Source: Candidatus Poribacteria bacterium (GTDB lineage Bacteria > Poribacteria > WGA-4E > UBA9662). From it: DNA of 64,000 nucleotides. The DNA is taken from assembly GCA_030748495.1 (NCBI GenBank), contig JASMLX010000001.1, positions 1-64,000 on the forward strand, given 5' to 3'. Each line of letters begins with the position of its first letter. The stretch's first letter is position 1. Positions 44,587 through 54,545 of the stretch are shown here, one piece after another. A program made the translations under genes and the position numbers. The notes beneath the pieces are model-generated. The model was not told the origin of the DNA. It ran no database searches and saw only the letters and a program-made list of their open reading frames with translations.

Positions 44587-45498
44587 TCACGATTGTAAAT
44601 CTCGTGCCAATTGGGTGATCATCTCCTCCATATTGGGAAAAGCATCGGGTTGCTCTGGTGATAAGTCGGCCAACTCCGTCTGGCTAATAAACCGGAAAAT
44701 GTCGGCGGCTCCGGCTAAGATATGTGGGGTGAGACCCACATCTGCAAAGGTGACTGCGATCTCCTCCATTTCGCCGATCCACCGTCTCGACTTAGACGGT
44801 AAGGAAGGCAAACCTTTCTGCATGCGCTGATAGAGTGCTGTCTGGCTGAGTTCAAACTCTTCAGCCAAATCAGACGAAACACCCAAAGTCTCTGCTGCTG
44901 TCAATAATTCGGCACAAAGTGCCGTCAACCCCTTGGTTAGAGCAGCATAACACATCTTGATAGCAGAGGCTTGTCCAATCTCTTGACCTAGTGGTCGAAT
45001 CTCTAGACCGTATTGATTCAAGATATTGAGTTGCCCGACATTCGGGCCAGAGGCGTAAAAACGGGTAGATCCATCAGATCTTGGTGGTGGTCCAATAATC
45101 GAGGCGTCCAGGAAATTTCCCCCTACATTCTTGATAATCCGATCGATCTGCTTAGCTGTTCTGGGAGCAACAGCATTGCAATCGACGTATAGCACGTCGG
45201 CTTGAGTAGTTGCCTCTACAGAGGAAATTGCCCCCGCCACCTTTTGAGCTGCTTTTAAGGCTTGTGCCGGAACAAGGATGGACAAGATCAGATCTGCTTG
45301 CTCCACCAGATCGGCGTAAGAGGGTAAATCGGTGACACCGGCCTTAGCGGCCAGTCTCCGAGTCCTCTGACTTCTCTCTGCGAGGCAGCTAACAACCCGC
45401 AATCCATGGTCGATTAAGACCCGGCTAACAACGTGCCCCATATCACCGGGGCTAATAATTCCAACTGTTATCTCAACTTTATTAGTTAATATGTCCAT
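44587..45498 (-). CDS. NAD(P)-binding 6-phosphogluconate-dehydrogenase-like protein (DUF1932-type)
   Basis: The 303-residue protein resembles beta-hydroxyacid dehydrogenases. The N-terminal Rossmann fold reads VGIISPGDMGHVVSRVL at 12-28, the SPGDMG form typical of the DUF1932-containing group. DLILSILVPAQAL and LYVDCNAVAPRTA follow, then FLDASIIGPPP, and a helical C-terminal half (AIKMCYAALTKGLTALCAEL) that contains the Lys of the dehydrogenase active site. It probably oxidises a 3-hydroxy acid or acts on phosphorylated sugar acids; no substrate is readable. It converges with the giant gene, the two stops being only 11 bases apart. It lies 44 bases downstream of tsaC on the same strand and may share its transcript. 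Confidence 0.8.
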   Translation of the reverse strand: MDILTNKVEITVGIISPGDMGHVVSRVLIDHGLRVVSCLAERSQRTRRLAAKAGVTDLPSYADLVEQADLILSILVPAQALKAAQKVAGAISSVEATTQADVLYVDCNAVAPRTAKQIDRIIKNVGGNFLDASIIGPPPRSDGSTRFYASGPNVGQLNILNQYGLEIRPLGQEIGQASAIKMCYAALTKGLTALCAELLTAAETLGVSSDLAEEFELSQTALYQRMQKGLPSLPSKSRRWIGEMEEIAVTFADVGLTPHILAGAADIFRFISQTELADLSPEQPDAFPNMEEMITQLARDLQS

Positions 45499-45541
45499 AG
45501 GTTTTTATATTCATGCGGATAAGTAGCGGGGTGAGTACTCA

Positions 45542-46171
45542 CTACGATAGGGTAACCGATCCTTTCCGCAGGAAAAGTGGTGGATCGGTAGTTAGATCTA
45601 AGACAGTCGATGAAAGCTGAATCTTGGTTAGGCCCCCGTCCAAGACTAAAATGTCGCTACCAAGCTGATCTACCACACCTGAAACCGTTGTTGCTGGTGG
45701 ATAATCAGAACGATTAGCACTGGTGGTGGCGATTGGTCCTCCGAAGGTATGGATTAACTGACAAGCCAGATCGTGGGCTGGCATTCTGACACCAACTGTC
45801 GATCGGCCGGCGGTAACTGCTGTTGGTAGATGATCTTTGGCTTCAAGAACCAGCGTCAATGCGCCTGGCCAATGCTGTTCAGCCAATTCAAAAAATAGGG
45901 GTGGGATATCTTCAGCAACCTGTTCTACTTGATCAACCGCAGATACCAAGAGCGGAATCGGTTTATTATCCGGTCGTCCCTTGAGATCGAATAATTGTTG
46001 GATGGCATCTGGGTTGAATGGGTCAGCGCCAACACCGTAGACGGTATCGGTGGGAAAGGCGACCACCTGACCCAACTGCAAAAGTTGGGCTGCTGTTATC
46101 AGTAAATCAGACACCGGAGCAGCACTATCGTCCAATTTCGGAATTGGCCGAAGCATTGAGATCAAGTTCAT
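45542..46171 (-). CDS. tsaC: L-threonylcarbamoyladenylate synthase (Sua5/YciO/YrdC)
   Basis: TsaC makes threonylcarbamoyl-AMP from threonine, bicarbonate and ATP, the first step of t6A modification of tRNAs decoding ANN codons. The YrdC fold is complete: VVAFPTDTVYGVGADPFN, the KGRPDNKPIPLLV phosphate site, WPGALTLVL, STVGVRMPAH and the closing PIATTSANRSDYPPATT. Possible starts are ATG 46213, 46171 and 46156. I give 46171 since the family opens shortly before the AFPTDT block and AGGG lies ahead. All overlap the 3' end of tsaD, which implies translational coupling. The Sua5 C-terminal domain is absent, so it is the short TsaC form. It pairs with the adjacent tsaD; TsaB and TsaE are not in the window. 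Confidence 0.9.
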   Translation of the reverse strand: MNLISMLRPIPKLDDSAAPVSDLLITAAQLLQLGQVVAFPTDTVYGVGADPFNPDAIQQLFDLKGRPDNKPIPLLVSAVDQVEQVAEDIPPLFFELAEQHWPGALTLVLEAKDHLPTAVTAGRSTVGVRMPAHDLACQLIHTFGGPIATTSANRSDYPPATTVSGVVDQLGSDILVLDGGLTKIQLSSTVLDLTTDPPLFLRKGSVTLS

Positions 46172-47135
46172 CCCGTTGACCCTGAAGATATTTATGGTAG
46201 GCCAGTCCTGCAATCATGGCGGCATTATCGGTACAGAGCCGAATGGTAGGATAGAATACTTTGGCACCGATCGTTGTTGCCACTTGCGTCATCTCTTTTC
46301 GCAAACGGCTGTTAGCGGCTACCCCACCGGTCAAGGTAATAGTTTCAACCCCTCTCTCTTCTGCCGCTCGAATGGTTTTGGTAACCAGGACATCGACAGC
46401 CGCTGCTTGAAAACTGGCGCTAATGTCTTCGATCGGCGGCAAGGTTTGGTTCTGTTTTGCTTTTTCCACAAAGTTCCGTACCGAAGTCTTAATGCCACTG
46501 TAGCTAAACTGATAATTCCCGCTATTCAACATTGGACGTGGAAAGTGAACCGCTGTATCCTGTCCTTGTTGTGCCAGATCATCGATTACTTTACCACCTG
46601 GAAACCCCAACCCAAGATACTTGGCGACCTTATCGTAGGCTTCACCCGCCGCATCATCTTGTGTACTTCCCAAAACCTGATAATTTTGCCAACCAGCAGG
46701 TACTTCAACCAATAGGGTATGTCCCCCAGAGACCGTTAGACAGATATGGGGACAGGTAAGTTGATCGTGTTCCATGCAGGGAGCATAAATATGTCCCTCA
46801 ACGTGATTAATTCCCAATAGCGGTAGATCATAGCAGTAGGCCAGACTCTTGGCGGCTGAGACACCGACAAGCAAAGCACCAATCAAACCTGGTCGATTGG
46901 TAACTGCAATTGCATCTAGATCGGCTAAAGAGGTGTCAGCAGTTGCTAATGCTTCGTCGATAATGTAGTTTATCAATTCCACATGTTTTCGCGAAGCCAG
47001 CTCAGGGACAATACCGCCATATTTTTGATGAAGATCAACTTGCGAGGAGATGATGTTAGATCGAATCTTCCGTCCATCTTCAACTACTGCGACCGAGGTG
47101 TCATCACACGAGGTATCAATACCCAAGATTTTCAA
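46125..47135 (-). CDS. tsaD: tRNA N6-adenosine threonylcarbamoyltransferase
   Basis: TsaD (Kae1/YgjD) transfers the threonylcarbamoyl group from the TsaC product to A37 of tRNA. The 336-residue sequence is textbook: ILGIDTSCDDTSVAVVE at the start, KYGGIVPELASRKH, GLIGALLVGVSAAKSLAY, the iron-binding HVEGHIYAP with His111 and His115, CLTVSGGHTLLV, and LTGGVAANSRLR near the C-terminus with a late RLCTDNAAMIA. Length is normal. The start is TTG 47135, with GAGG about 13 bases ahead. The 3' end overlaps tsaC, so the two t6A genes are physically linked and probably co-translated. Confidence 0.96.
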   Translation of the reverse strand: MKILGIDTSCDDTSVAVVEDGRKIRSNIISSQVDLHQKYGGIVPELASRKHVELINYIIDEALATADTSLADLDAIAVTNRPGLIGALLVGVSAAKSLAYCYDLPLLGINHVEGHIYAPCMEHDQLTCPHICLTVSGGHTLLVEVPAGWQNYQVLGSTQDDAAGEAYDKVAKYLGLGFPGGKVIDDLAQQGQDTAVHFPRPMLNSGNYQFSYSGIKTSVRNFVEKAKQNQTLPPIEDISASFQAAAVDVLVTKTIRAAEERGVETITLTGGVAANSRLRKEMTQVATTIGAKVFYPTIRLCTDNAAMIAGLAYHKYLQGQRDELDLNASANSEIGR

Positions 47136-47178
47136 ACTTACTTATAAACCTCTAGTTCCCATTTGTATTGACAAAGCT

Positions 47179-49035
47179 TTACAATCCACCTTCCATTTGA
47201 CCTAAAAAAGCGTCAATCATGCTGTAAAGTTGTTTTAACTCTATCAGGGAGATAAATACCCGCAACTCCAAACCGCCGTTTTTTGGGGCAGCACCAATCA
47301 TCAAGCTATACGTTTGTGGAATACTTGCCAACATGGCACCAACCATACCGGCGTTAGGGTTACTTTGAGCCACCAAATTCAAAACCTGATTGACGATGGT
47401 CATAGGTGAAATTGCTACTGCCCCGTAGCCTTCAGTATCCAATACCTCCATCATGCGGGTATAACCAGTATTTTCATCAAAACCGTTATCCAGACCAAGG
47501 GTTGTATCAACGATGCTTTTGATAGCTCGTGGCGTTTCAGCTGTCGAAATGATCAGCAAGTCTTCTGCGATGACATGGTAGACATATAGCTCGTCAGGTA
47601 ACATCATCTCTAACTGTTGACCGCCTGGATTGTCCGGTAAGTTTGTCACATTTGGCAGGATGTGGCTCTTGATCTCCACACCTTCATATACTTCAGTCGG
47701 GCCGGCGACAACTTTACCCTCTGGAGCCAAACCCATTGCTTTATAAATGATAGAACCGCTGCCATACATTGACTCAATATAGCCATCACCCAGCAGTTTG
47801 ATGAGTTTTTTCTGATCTTTGATCTGGAAAATCTGGCTTGAATCTGGAAACATCGAACTTGTGATGTCAAAGCTGTTTGCGAATAGGGGATCAACCGTAG
47901 CGTAAAACGCTGCCAGTAAAGTGACCACTTCTTTTCCTAATGATTCAGCATTTTCAGGCAATTTAGCCGCTCCAGACTGTTTGACCATCTGCATAGCCAT
48001 TTTCATCCAGTATTGTGTCAATTCAGCAATTTGATCGGGATTGATATTCCCACCAACAACGAGGCCACTATTTTGTGGTACGTATTGCAACAATGGGAAG
48101 TTTCTAGCTTTCCCTTTTATAGGCTCCAGGAACTTAGCTATTTCGCTATCCTCCACCATCTGTATAAATGGCGTCAGCAAAACCTCTCCATCCTGATGTT
48201 GAAGTGTTAGGCTGAGAGACCTGATCTGTTGCATCCAATTCCAAAACAACTCAAATGCAGCCCCCTGCCCACTTTCGTGGCCCCACTGGTCCATTGCCTC
48301 GGATAATAGTTGTTGGTTGTCCTGTACCAGCCGCTGAACGGCAATGTAAGCGGCCACGTCATTAACGCCAGAAGTGAGATCCAACTTCAGATCAGCGAAA
48401 TTAGCGCCTTTCAAAAAAGATCTATTTTGCTTTTGATATGTATTGATTACTTTTTCGCAAATCTGCTGGTTGGCCGAATAAACCATTACGTCGTCTAAAA
48501 ATACAAAACAGGCTGTTTCACCCTCCCCAGTTGCCTTTCGGTAGGTAACACCGTTGTGGGTAATTTCCTCTGTTCCTCCCTGCTCTTGATCCAGCATTTG
48601 CTGAAACATATCTTGATCAGCGATATGAATCGCTGCCGAAATTACAGGCTCGGATCCTTGGCTATTTTGATCGATAAAAATGGCAAAATCCTGGGATATA
48701 TTAAGGCCGATTTCTTCCAACTCAGCTAAGCTTTCGAACCCAGCGTCAAAAGTATCCGCTAAAATTTCACCCAAGACCTCCTGGTTTGGATCAGTGGTTG
48801 GGTCCATTTCTGCTATTAAACTGCTAACTTCCTGGTTAAAACCTTTGAGGTCTCCAATTCGAATGACCATAGCGGTATCAGCGGGAACTACTTCTAAGAC
48901 GGAGTTGATTTTGGCCGAAGCCGAGATCGCCATCAAAACCAGTAACAGCCTTAAGGTTGATCTAACTATGTTTGATCGAGTGGACATTTGGGTATGTATA
49001 TTAATTAGGTTCTTCCAGTGGCAAAGAACGTGCAT
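47179..49035 (-). CDS. Exported protein of unknown function, DUF3352-like
   Basis: The 618-residue protein has an N-terminal signal sequence (LRLLLVLMAISASAK) and then a mixed alpha/beta body without recognised catalytic motifs. Its outline resembles DUF3352-type secreted proteins. It contains SVLEVVPADTAMVIRIGDLK near the start, where such proteins carry a VPADTxxxxxxxD pattern, and later NFPLLQYVPQNSGLVVGGNI and a C-terminal GLELRVFISL. ATG 49035 is supported by AGGAG six bases upstream, while the internal ATG 48987, which would shorten the n-region, has none. It is 44 bases upstream of tsaD on the same strand. Function is unknown; placement in the envelope is inference. Confidence 0.65.
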   Translation of the reverse strand: MHVLCHWKNLINIHTQMSTRSNIVRSTLRLLLVLMAISASAKINSVLEVVPADTAMVIRIGDLKGFNQEVSSLIAEMDPTTDPNQEVLGEILADTFDAGFESLAELEEIGLNISQDFAIFIDQNSQGSEPVISAAIHIADQDMFQQMLDQEQGGTEEITHNGVTYRKATGEGETACFVFLDDVMVYSANQQICEKVINTYQKQNRSFLKGANFADLKLDLTSGVNDVAAYIAVQRLVQDNQQLLSEAMDQWGHESGQGAAFELFWNWMQQIRSLSLTLQHQDGEVLLTPFIQMVEDSEIAKFLEPIKGKARNFPLLQYVPQNSGLVVGGNINPDQIAELTQYWMKMAMQMVKQSGAAKLPENAESLGKEVVTLLAAFYATVDPLFANSFDITSSMFPDSSQIFQIKDQKKLIKLLGDGYIESMYGSGSIIYKAMGLAPEGKVVAGPTEVYEGVEIKSHILPNVTNLPDNPGGQQLEMMLPDELYVYHVIAEDLLIISTAETPRAIKSIVDTTLGLDNGFDENTGYTRMMEVLDTEGYGAVAISPMTIVNQVLNLVAQSNPNAGMVGAMLASIPQTYSLMIGAAPKNGGLELRVFISLIELKQLYSMIDAFLGQMEGGL

Positions 49036-49206
49036 GTGAAACTCCTGCGAGAATGTGGTTTGGCAATTGCCAGCATACTGTTGGATAGAGAAGAGATATT
49101 AAGCCATCTGCCTGATACTTATAAGATGCGATTATTGAAAACCCGGTAAACGGCCTATTTGCCGTTGGCGGTGAACATTGGTTATTGGCCATTGTTAGCC
49201 ATGCTC

Positions 49207-50355
49207 TCAACTAGGTTGGGAGGAAGTAATCGTCGACCATCGGTCGGAATTAATTTGGTTGTTATCGGTTAGGACACCGATCTCTACCTCGTAGTGTCTA
49301 CGCCCACCGGGTTCAAGATGTTCGACCTCCCCCGCTGCTCGTTCGGTTGAACGCCCTGTTATACCACAATTGGCCGGTTCTAAACCGACGCAATAAATCG
49401 ACTCGCCTAACATTTTCCATTGTACGAACTTGGGAAATTGCGTTTTGTGGTAGCGGACATAGATGCCAATTCCCCGTTTGTTTAAAGAAGTAGATCCCAC
49501 TGCTCCGTCCAGATTAGAAGCATGCTCTCGGTTGAAATCACGATTGGCTAAAACCACATAGACGTGGTTGTTGTCATCAGCTTGCATATCATGTAAAAAC
49601 ACCTGCTCTTGAAAGTCGGGTTGTGGCCGGTCGAATTGGTCGTGTTGTCCTGTCGTCGTATGTTGATTGTTAGGATCTATATACTGTTTCACCCGTGTCG
49701 ACGGGGCAAAAAACTCTGTTGATTGGTCTAGAATCGGCCAACCGATATTGATGTGGAACAGGATCATCAGCGGAGATTGTTGCCAGCCGATATTTTCCAC
49801 CAGGTCTTCTATTTTGACTGAGTTACTGCCCAATTCAGTGCTAATTCGACGGGTTCTCTCTAAGTTATGACCAAAGACGGAGGTTTCGCGAACCTTTCCC
49901 TGTATCCAGATTTGATATCGATCTCCCTCCCAGCGTGTATCTACCCACACATTTTTGGCCGGAATATTGGATACCCGGCCGTGCAAACCAAGTTGTTCGT
50001 CCTCATCTTCATTGGCAGGCCCAACATTAACCATGCCACAAGTAGCCAATAATCCACCATAAAAAGAACGTAACCATCCGTCACCTTGCATCTCATAAAA
50101 ATGGGGGGACACGTCTCCTGTACTGGAACGCCAGCAGAGAGGAATACCTCGATAGCTAGCGAACGAAATATCCAGGCCACGATCCGGGAGTACCGTAAAG
50201 AAGAAGCCTGTTCCAGTATAAAAATCTACCGCTGAAACCCCCTTTTCATTCCCTTCAGTCCGAGTAGATCTTCTAAACCCAGCGATTTGTGAAATGTCGC
50301 CGACACGTTTCAGCAGATCTGATCTGAGCAGTTCTTGTCCATAAACTTCAATCAT
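49207..50355 (-). CDS. DUF4432 aldose-epimerase-like protein
   Basis: A 382-residue protein of the galactose-mutarotase-like fold, DUF4432 type. Visible marks are FFFTVLPDRGLDISFASYRG, ATCGMVNVGPANEDEDEQLGLHGRVSNIPAKNV with the conserved GLHGR, LMILFHINIGWPILD and the late IYCVGLEPANCGI with an acidic residue in the expected place. Proteins of this group probably epimerise or bind sugars; the exact reaction is unproven. GGAG eight bases ahead supports ATG 50355. It is the last gene of the sugar ABC operon, 75 bases after a broken aldo/keto reductase. Cytoplasmic, with no signal peptide. Confidence 0.8.
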   Translation of the reverse strand: MIEVYGQELLRSDLLKRVGDISQIAGFRRSTRTEGNEKGVSAVDFYTGTGFFFTVLPDRGLDISFASYRGIPLCWRSSTGDVSPHFYEMQGDGWLRSFYGGLLATCGMVNVGPANEDEDEQLGLHGRVSNIPAKNVWVDTRWEGDRYQIWIQGKVRETSVFGHNLERTRRISTELGSNSVKIEDLVENIGWQQSPLMILFHINIGWPILDQSTEFFAPSTRVKQYIDPNNQHTTTGQHDQFDRPQPDFQEQVFLHDMQADDNNHVYVVLANRDFNREHASNLDGAVGSTSLNKRGIGIYVRYHKTQFPKFVQWKMLGESIYCVGLEPANCGITGRSTERAAGEVEHLEPGGRRHYEVEIGVLTDNNQINSDRWSTITSSQPS

Positions 50356-50430
50356 AATCTTCTCCTTTGAACAAGGCTGTCTTTCATTTAAAGTTGTTGT
50401 TCGATATCAATGTCAAAAGTCTCTACCCAC

Positions 50431-51391
50431 TTACTTTGGTACGACATTGACTTCGAAATTGGCGAAGATACGATCGATATCGTATCGAATCTCGTCTGAC
50501 AGTTGCCAACCAATAGCACCCATATTGTCTTCGACTTCGCTAATTCGACGCGCACCGACCAAGGCTGTGCTGACAGTCGGGTTGGACAACACCCAATTCA
50601 ACGCCAGTTGAGGCAGCGATTTCCCCAGGTAATCGGCAATCTTCTGAATTTCATCGACCACCGTCAAATTCCTTTGAAAGACACCTTCGGCGAACAGTTT
50701 AAGCGAAAAGTTTCCTCCGCCATGACGGCGCCAGTCATTATCACCAAACTTTGTTTCCGGTGTAAACACACCAGTCAATAGGCCGTAGGCTAAGGATCCA
50801 TAGACCATCATGCCAATTTGCTGCTCCTGTGCCAAAGGGAAAACAAACTTTGCCATTCGTTGGTCGAACAGATTGTATCCGTACTGTAAAACGTCAATAC
50901 GCCGGATCTCCATCACTTGAGTAATCTCAGCTGGAGTAAAATTAGAGAGGCCAATATATCTTGCCTTACCTGATTGAACAATCGTTTCTAAGCCACGCAT
51001 AGTCTCTTCGAACAGCGTTTCACGATCAGGCCAATGTACCATGTAGACATCTATATAGTCCGTTTTAAGCCGTTGGAGACTCCCTTCGATCGCGGTCTCT
51101 ATCATTTGTGGGCTACTGTTCTTCCCTGCTCGTAACCGATGCCAAATTTAGTCACCAGGATGATCTCCTGTCGCCGTCCTTGTAGGGCTTGTGCTAGAAC
51201 CGCTCAGAAGCACCTTTGCCATAATCTTCTGCTGTGTCGAAGCAATTAATTCCCAAATCAATGGTGTGTTGTACAACAGCGGTTAACTCCACGCTGTCAA
51301 AGTCACCATAAGTTCCTCCCATTTCCCAGCATCCGTACCCAATGGCCGACACTTCCAATTCTGTTTGCCCAAAAGGTCGATATTCCATCAT
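50431..51391 (-). pseudogene. Aldo/keto reductase broken by two one-base deletions
   Basis: Read with both frames repaired, this is a normal NADP-dependent aldo/keto reductase. MMEYRPFGQTELEVSAIGYG, FDTAEDYGKGASE (Asp and Tyr of the tetrad), LVTKFG (Lys) and YMVHWPD (His) are followed by a full-length barrel ending near ALVGARRISEVE. Two breaks interrupt it. At about 51196 GAGCGGTTC should probably be GAGCGGGTTC (restoring SERVLAQAL). At about 51120 GGAAGAACAG should be GGAAGAAACAG (restoring GRNSSPQM). Each is loss of one base from a short homopolymer, so a sequencing error is as likely as mutation. AGGAGG four bases ahead supports ATG 51391. It lies between the ATPase and DUF4432 genes of the sugar ABC operon. 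A second, intact aldo/keto reductase is at 59993-60991. Confidence 0.8.
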
Positions 51392-51409
51392 GCTTCCTCC
51401 TAGAGGGGG

Positions 51410-52543
51410 TTAATTGATTCTCAGGCCCGTCTGGTCGTCAAAGAAATGCATACGAAGTTTGCCGGCATCGACTTGATCCGGTTTGGACAAGGGAACGGTT
51501 AGCGTAACGGTATCGCCGACCTGACACTTCTGGTGTGAATCTACCCGGCAGACGATTGTCTCCTGTGATCCTGTGTCTGCCACATAGAGTAGGACTTCAG
51601 CCCCAGTCGGTTCTATTACGTCGATTTGACCAATAATTCCACTGCTATCCGTAGCTGTTACCTGTAGATCTTCAGGTCGAACACCGAGTGTCAAGTTCTG
51701 ATTCTGGTATCGTGATAGCTGTTCAGATATGCTTGCAGTGGGGATTGTCAAAGACACCCTCCCCTCTTCAGTGGCAAAAGAGAGCTCGTTCCCATGGGAT
51801 TGGATCTGGCCAGACAGAAAGTTCATCGGTGGCATACCGATAAATCCGGCCACAAACTTGTTTTGTGGCCTATCATAGAGCGTAATAGGATCTGAAACTT
51901 GTTGAATTAAACCGTCATTCATCACCACAATACGGTCGCCCATAGTCATGGCTTCGATTTGATCGTGGGTAACATACAACATGGTCGATTTCAGTTGCCC
52001 GTGTAGTCGCTTAATTTCAAATCTCATCTGCACACGTAGTTTGGCATCCAAATTTGATAACGGTTCATCGAACAAAAAGGCGGCTGGTTGTCGAACAATA
52101 GCCCGCCCAACGGCTACCCGTTGACGCTGACCACCAGAGAGTTGTCTCGGTTTACGACGAAGCAGGTCTTGCAAATCCAGCATCTTGGCCGTTTCCTGAA
52201 TTCGTTGCTCGATTTCCAGTTTGGGAAATTTGCGTAATTTGAGGCCGAAGGCCATATTGTCGTAGACATTCATGTGTGGATAGAGGGCGTAATTTTGGAA
52301 AACCATGGCAATATCCCGATCCTTCGGCGGAACGATATTCACTTCACGATCACCAATAATAATAGTGCCGGTAGTGATTTCCTCTAGACCGGCAATCATG
52401 CGAAGTGTGGTCGATTTACCACAACCAGATGGGCCGACTAGAACTACGAATTCGCCGTCTTCTACCTCTAAGTTAAAGTCAATGACGGCTTCAACATCAC
52501 CGGGATAAACTTTCCCCACACCCTCTAGTTGAACTTTTGCCAT
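51410..52543 (-). CDS. Sugar ABC transporter ATP-binding protein (UgpC/MalK family)
   Basis: The ATPase of a CUT1-type sugar importer. Walker [10 protein letters not shown] is at 38-46, the Q-loop at Gln83, the signature LSGGQ at 135-139, Walker B FLFDE at 156-160 and the switch His at 193 ([11 protein letters not shown]). Residues from about 230 form the C-terminal MalK-type OB/TOBE regulatory domain ([29 protein letters not shown]). It is 377 residues, the family norm. Such proteins sometimes serve several importers. It sits between the second permease and the aldo/keto reductase in the same operon, which argues for a dedicated role here. GGGGGG lies about 12 bases ahead of ATG 52543. Confidence 0.95.
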   Translation of the reverse strand: MAKVQLEGVGKVYPGDVEAVIDFNLEVEDGEFVVLVGPSGCGKSTTLRMIAGLEEITTGTIIIGDREVNIVPPKDRDIAMVFQNYALYPHMNVYDNMAFGLKLRKFPKLEIEQRIQETAKMLDLQDLLRRKPRQLSGGQRQRVAVGRAIVRQPAAFLFDEPLSNLDAKLRVQMRFEIKRLHGQLKSTMLYVTHDQIEAMTMGDRIVVMNDGLIQQVSDPITLYDRPQNKFVAGFIGMPPMNFLSGQIQSHGNELSFATEEGRVSLTIPTASISEQLSRYQNQNLTLGVRPEDLQVTATDSSGIIGQIDVIEPTGAEVLLYVADTGSQETIVCRVDSHQKCQVGDTVTLTVPLSKPDQVDAGKLRMHFFDDQTGLRIN

Positions 52544-52627
52544 CTGTGTTTATTCCCCCCTGCGGGTACACTAGCTTTGTACATCCGCTTTTAATGTGCG
52601 TATATGTGTTCTTGTTTTCATTGATTC

Positions 52628-53590
52628 CTATCCCTTAATTGCTCCACTGGTTAATCCACTGATAAATTCCCGTTGAAGGGCAAAGAACAGAATGGCGGGT
52701 GGGATAATGGCAATCAGTGTGCCGGCTAGAAAGATACCATACTGTTGGCTGTAAACGTCGACGAACTGGTTTAGGATAACGGGTAAGGTCAATTTAGACT
52801 GAGTCTGAATGTAGATGTTGGGATAAACAAACGAATTCCAATTGCCCAGAAAACTGACTAGGCAGAAGGCGCCAGTCATTGGTCGCACTAACGGCATCAC
52901 GATATTGAGGTAGATGCTAAACTCACTACAACCATCGATCCGGGCCGCTTCCATCAAACTATTGGGCACCGAGAGGCAAGCTTGCCGAAACAGAAACATA
53001 CCAAAGGCGCTAGAAGCTCCTGGCACCAACAATGCCCAATAGCTGTCCATCCAACCGATTTTGTAGATCAGATTGTAGAGTGGTGCCAGCAGTAAGAGGC
53101 CTGGAATCATCATTGTACCCAGCATAAATGAAATAATGGCGTATTTACCGTGGAATTCGTACTTGGCCAGGGCATAACCACCCAAAGAGGAAAAGAAGAG
53201 CGTGACGATGGTAGACGTACTGGCCAAAAAGAGTGAATTTGCCAGATAGCGCCAGAAATGGACCTCTCCTTCTATCGTCTTTTCTGCTTCAAACAGAGAG
53301 TCGAGTTCTTCCGTTTCAGGATTGTAGAAGTTTTTCAGGTTTAAGGTTTCGCTCGACCATTCGCTCAACGGAGGCAGAAAGGCGTACTGCATCAATACAT
53401 CCGTATCTTTGAATACTGCACTGACTAACCATAGAAAGGGAGATAAGATCAGTATCGCTACCAACAGCAACACCACGTACCGTTGAATAGTAGTGATCCG
53501 CTGGCGCTGCTTGGGTAAAAGCAGATAACTCAGACCCAGCCCGACCATTAGGACAATTAAAAAATAATGAAGGCTATTTAAGTTGTTCAT
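52628..53590 (-). CDS. Sugar ABC transporter permease (MalG/UgpE type)
   Basis: A 320-residue multipass permease of the CUT1 family. The coupling-loop EAA motif is visible as LMEAARIDGCSEFSIYLNIV MPL (about residues 211-232), the MalG/UgpE form, and the C-terminus ends in FISGLTSGAIKG, typical of the family. There are about six membrane segments, with two extra N-terminal ones before the usual core (LILSPFLWLVSAVFK) and an inserted periplasmic loop after SAVFKDTD. It pairs with the permease at 53667-54545 and follows it on the same strand by 76 bases. Imported sugar unknown. Confidence 0.93.
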   Translation of the reverse strand: MNNLNSLHYFLIVLMVGLGLSYLLLPKQRQRITTIQRYVVLLLVAILILSPFLWLVSAVFKDTDVLMQYAFLPPLSEWSSETLNLKNFYNPETEELDSLFEAEKTIEGEVHFWRYLANSLFLASTSTIVTLFFSSLGGYALAKYEFHGKYAIISFMLGTMMIPGLLLLAPLYNLIYKIGWMDSYWALLVPGASSAFGMFLFRQACLSVPNSLMEAARIDGCSEFSIYLNIVMPLVRPMTGAFCLVSFLGNWNSFVYPNIYIQTQSKLTLPVILNQFVDVYSQQYGIFLAGTLIAIIPPAILFFALQREFISGLTSGAIKG

Positions 53591-53666
53591 TGGCCCTATT
53601 TCTTACCCGATCCCATCCCTTATGTTGTCGATCATTTATGTTGGCTTGATCTTACCACTTGCTGAC

Positions 53667-54545
53667 TTAGTCTATTTCCGTGCCACGGGCGATCGCCATC
53701 TGAGCCATGCTGAAGGTGAAAATAATCAGCGCCAACACCCAACCGATGGCTGCCCCCGTTCCTAAATCCCCGGTTTCAAAGGCCGTCCGATAGAGGTAGC
53801 CAACGATAGTCAGCCCAGCGTTTTTTGGGCCATAACCGCGTAACATAGAGTAAGGCATTTCGAATAACTGGTAGGAACCGATGGTACTCATAATCACCAC
53901 GAAAACGGCTACCGGTTTAATAGCCGGTACGGTGACCGTCCAGAAGCGGTGCCAGGCATTGGCACCGTCGATCATGGCCGCTTCGGTCAGTTCCTGATCC
54001 ACGTTTTGCAAGGCAGCCAAAAAGTAGATCATATTAAAACCAACATACATCCACATCGAGACAATGATCAAGGCAGGCATAACTAAGGCTGGATTGGACA
54101 ACCACTCCTGATCCAGCCCCCAAAAAATTAGCCCCTGTAAAAACCGGTTGAATAGACCGTGACGAGGCATAAATAGCAAGGCAAAAATAATACCGACAAA
54201 GACCTGGCCGACCAAATGCGGGCTAAATAGAATCAGGCGAAAGATACCTTTTAAGTTGTCTTTTTTAGCGTTTAATAACATGGCAAACCCCAGTGAAAGG
54301 GGCAGTTGGACGCAGATTGAGGCCAGTGCGTAGATGGTAGTATTCCAAAAAGCGGTATGGAAATCGCTATCGCTCAGAACAAAGATGAAGTTTCTCCAAC
54401 CTACAAACGCTCTGCTTTTAGGGCCGTTGGTCTGATGGAAGGCTAGGATAATGGCGTTAAGGAATGGATAGATAAAAAAGATCAGCGTCAGAAGCAGATA
54501 GGGACTCAGAAAAAACCACGGTGCGCGACGGTTGGACGGTGTCAT
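53667..54545 (-). CDS. Sugar ABC transporter permease (MalF/UgpA type)
   Basis: A 292-residue permease with six predicted membrane segments. The N-terminal APWFFLSPYLLLTLIFFIYP and the EAA loop ELTEAAMIDGANAWHRFWTV are characteristic of the MalF/UgpA half of CUT1 importers. Length is normal for UgpA-like proteins without the large MalF periplasmic loop. The start ATG overlaps the stop of the solute-binding-protein gene by four bases (ATGA at 54542-54545), which indicates translational coupling. It precedes the partner permease. Confidence 0.94.
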   Translation of the reverse strand: MTPSNRRAPWFFLSPYLLLTLIFFIYPFLNAIILAFHQTNGPKSRAFVGWRNFIFVLSDSDFHTAFWNTTIYALASICVQLPLSLGFAMLLNAKKDNLKGIFRLILFSPHLVGQVFVGIIFALLFMPRHGLFNRFLQGLIFWGLDQEWLSNPALVMPALIIVSMWMYVGFNMIYFLAALQNVDQELTEAAMIDGANAWHRFWTVTVPAIKPVAVFVVIMSTIGSYQLFEMPYSMLRGYGPKNAGLTIVGYLYRTAFETGDLGTGAAIGWVLALIIFTFSMAQMAIARGTEID

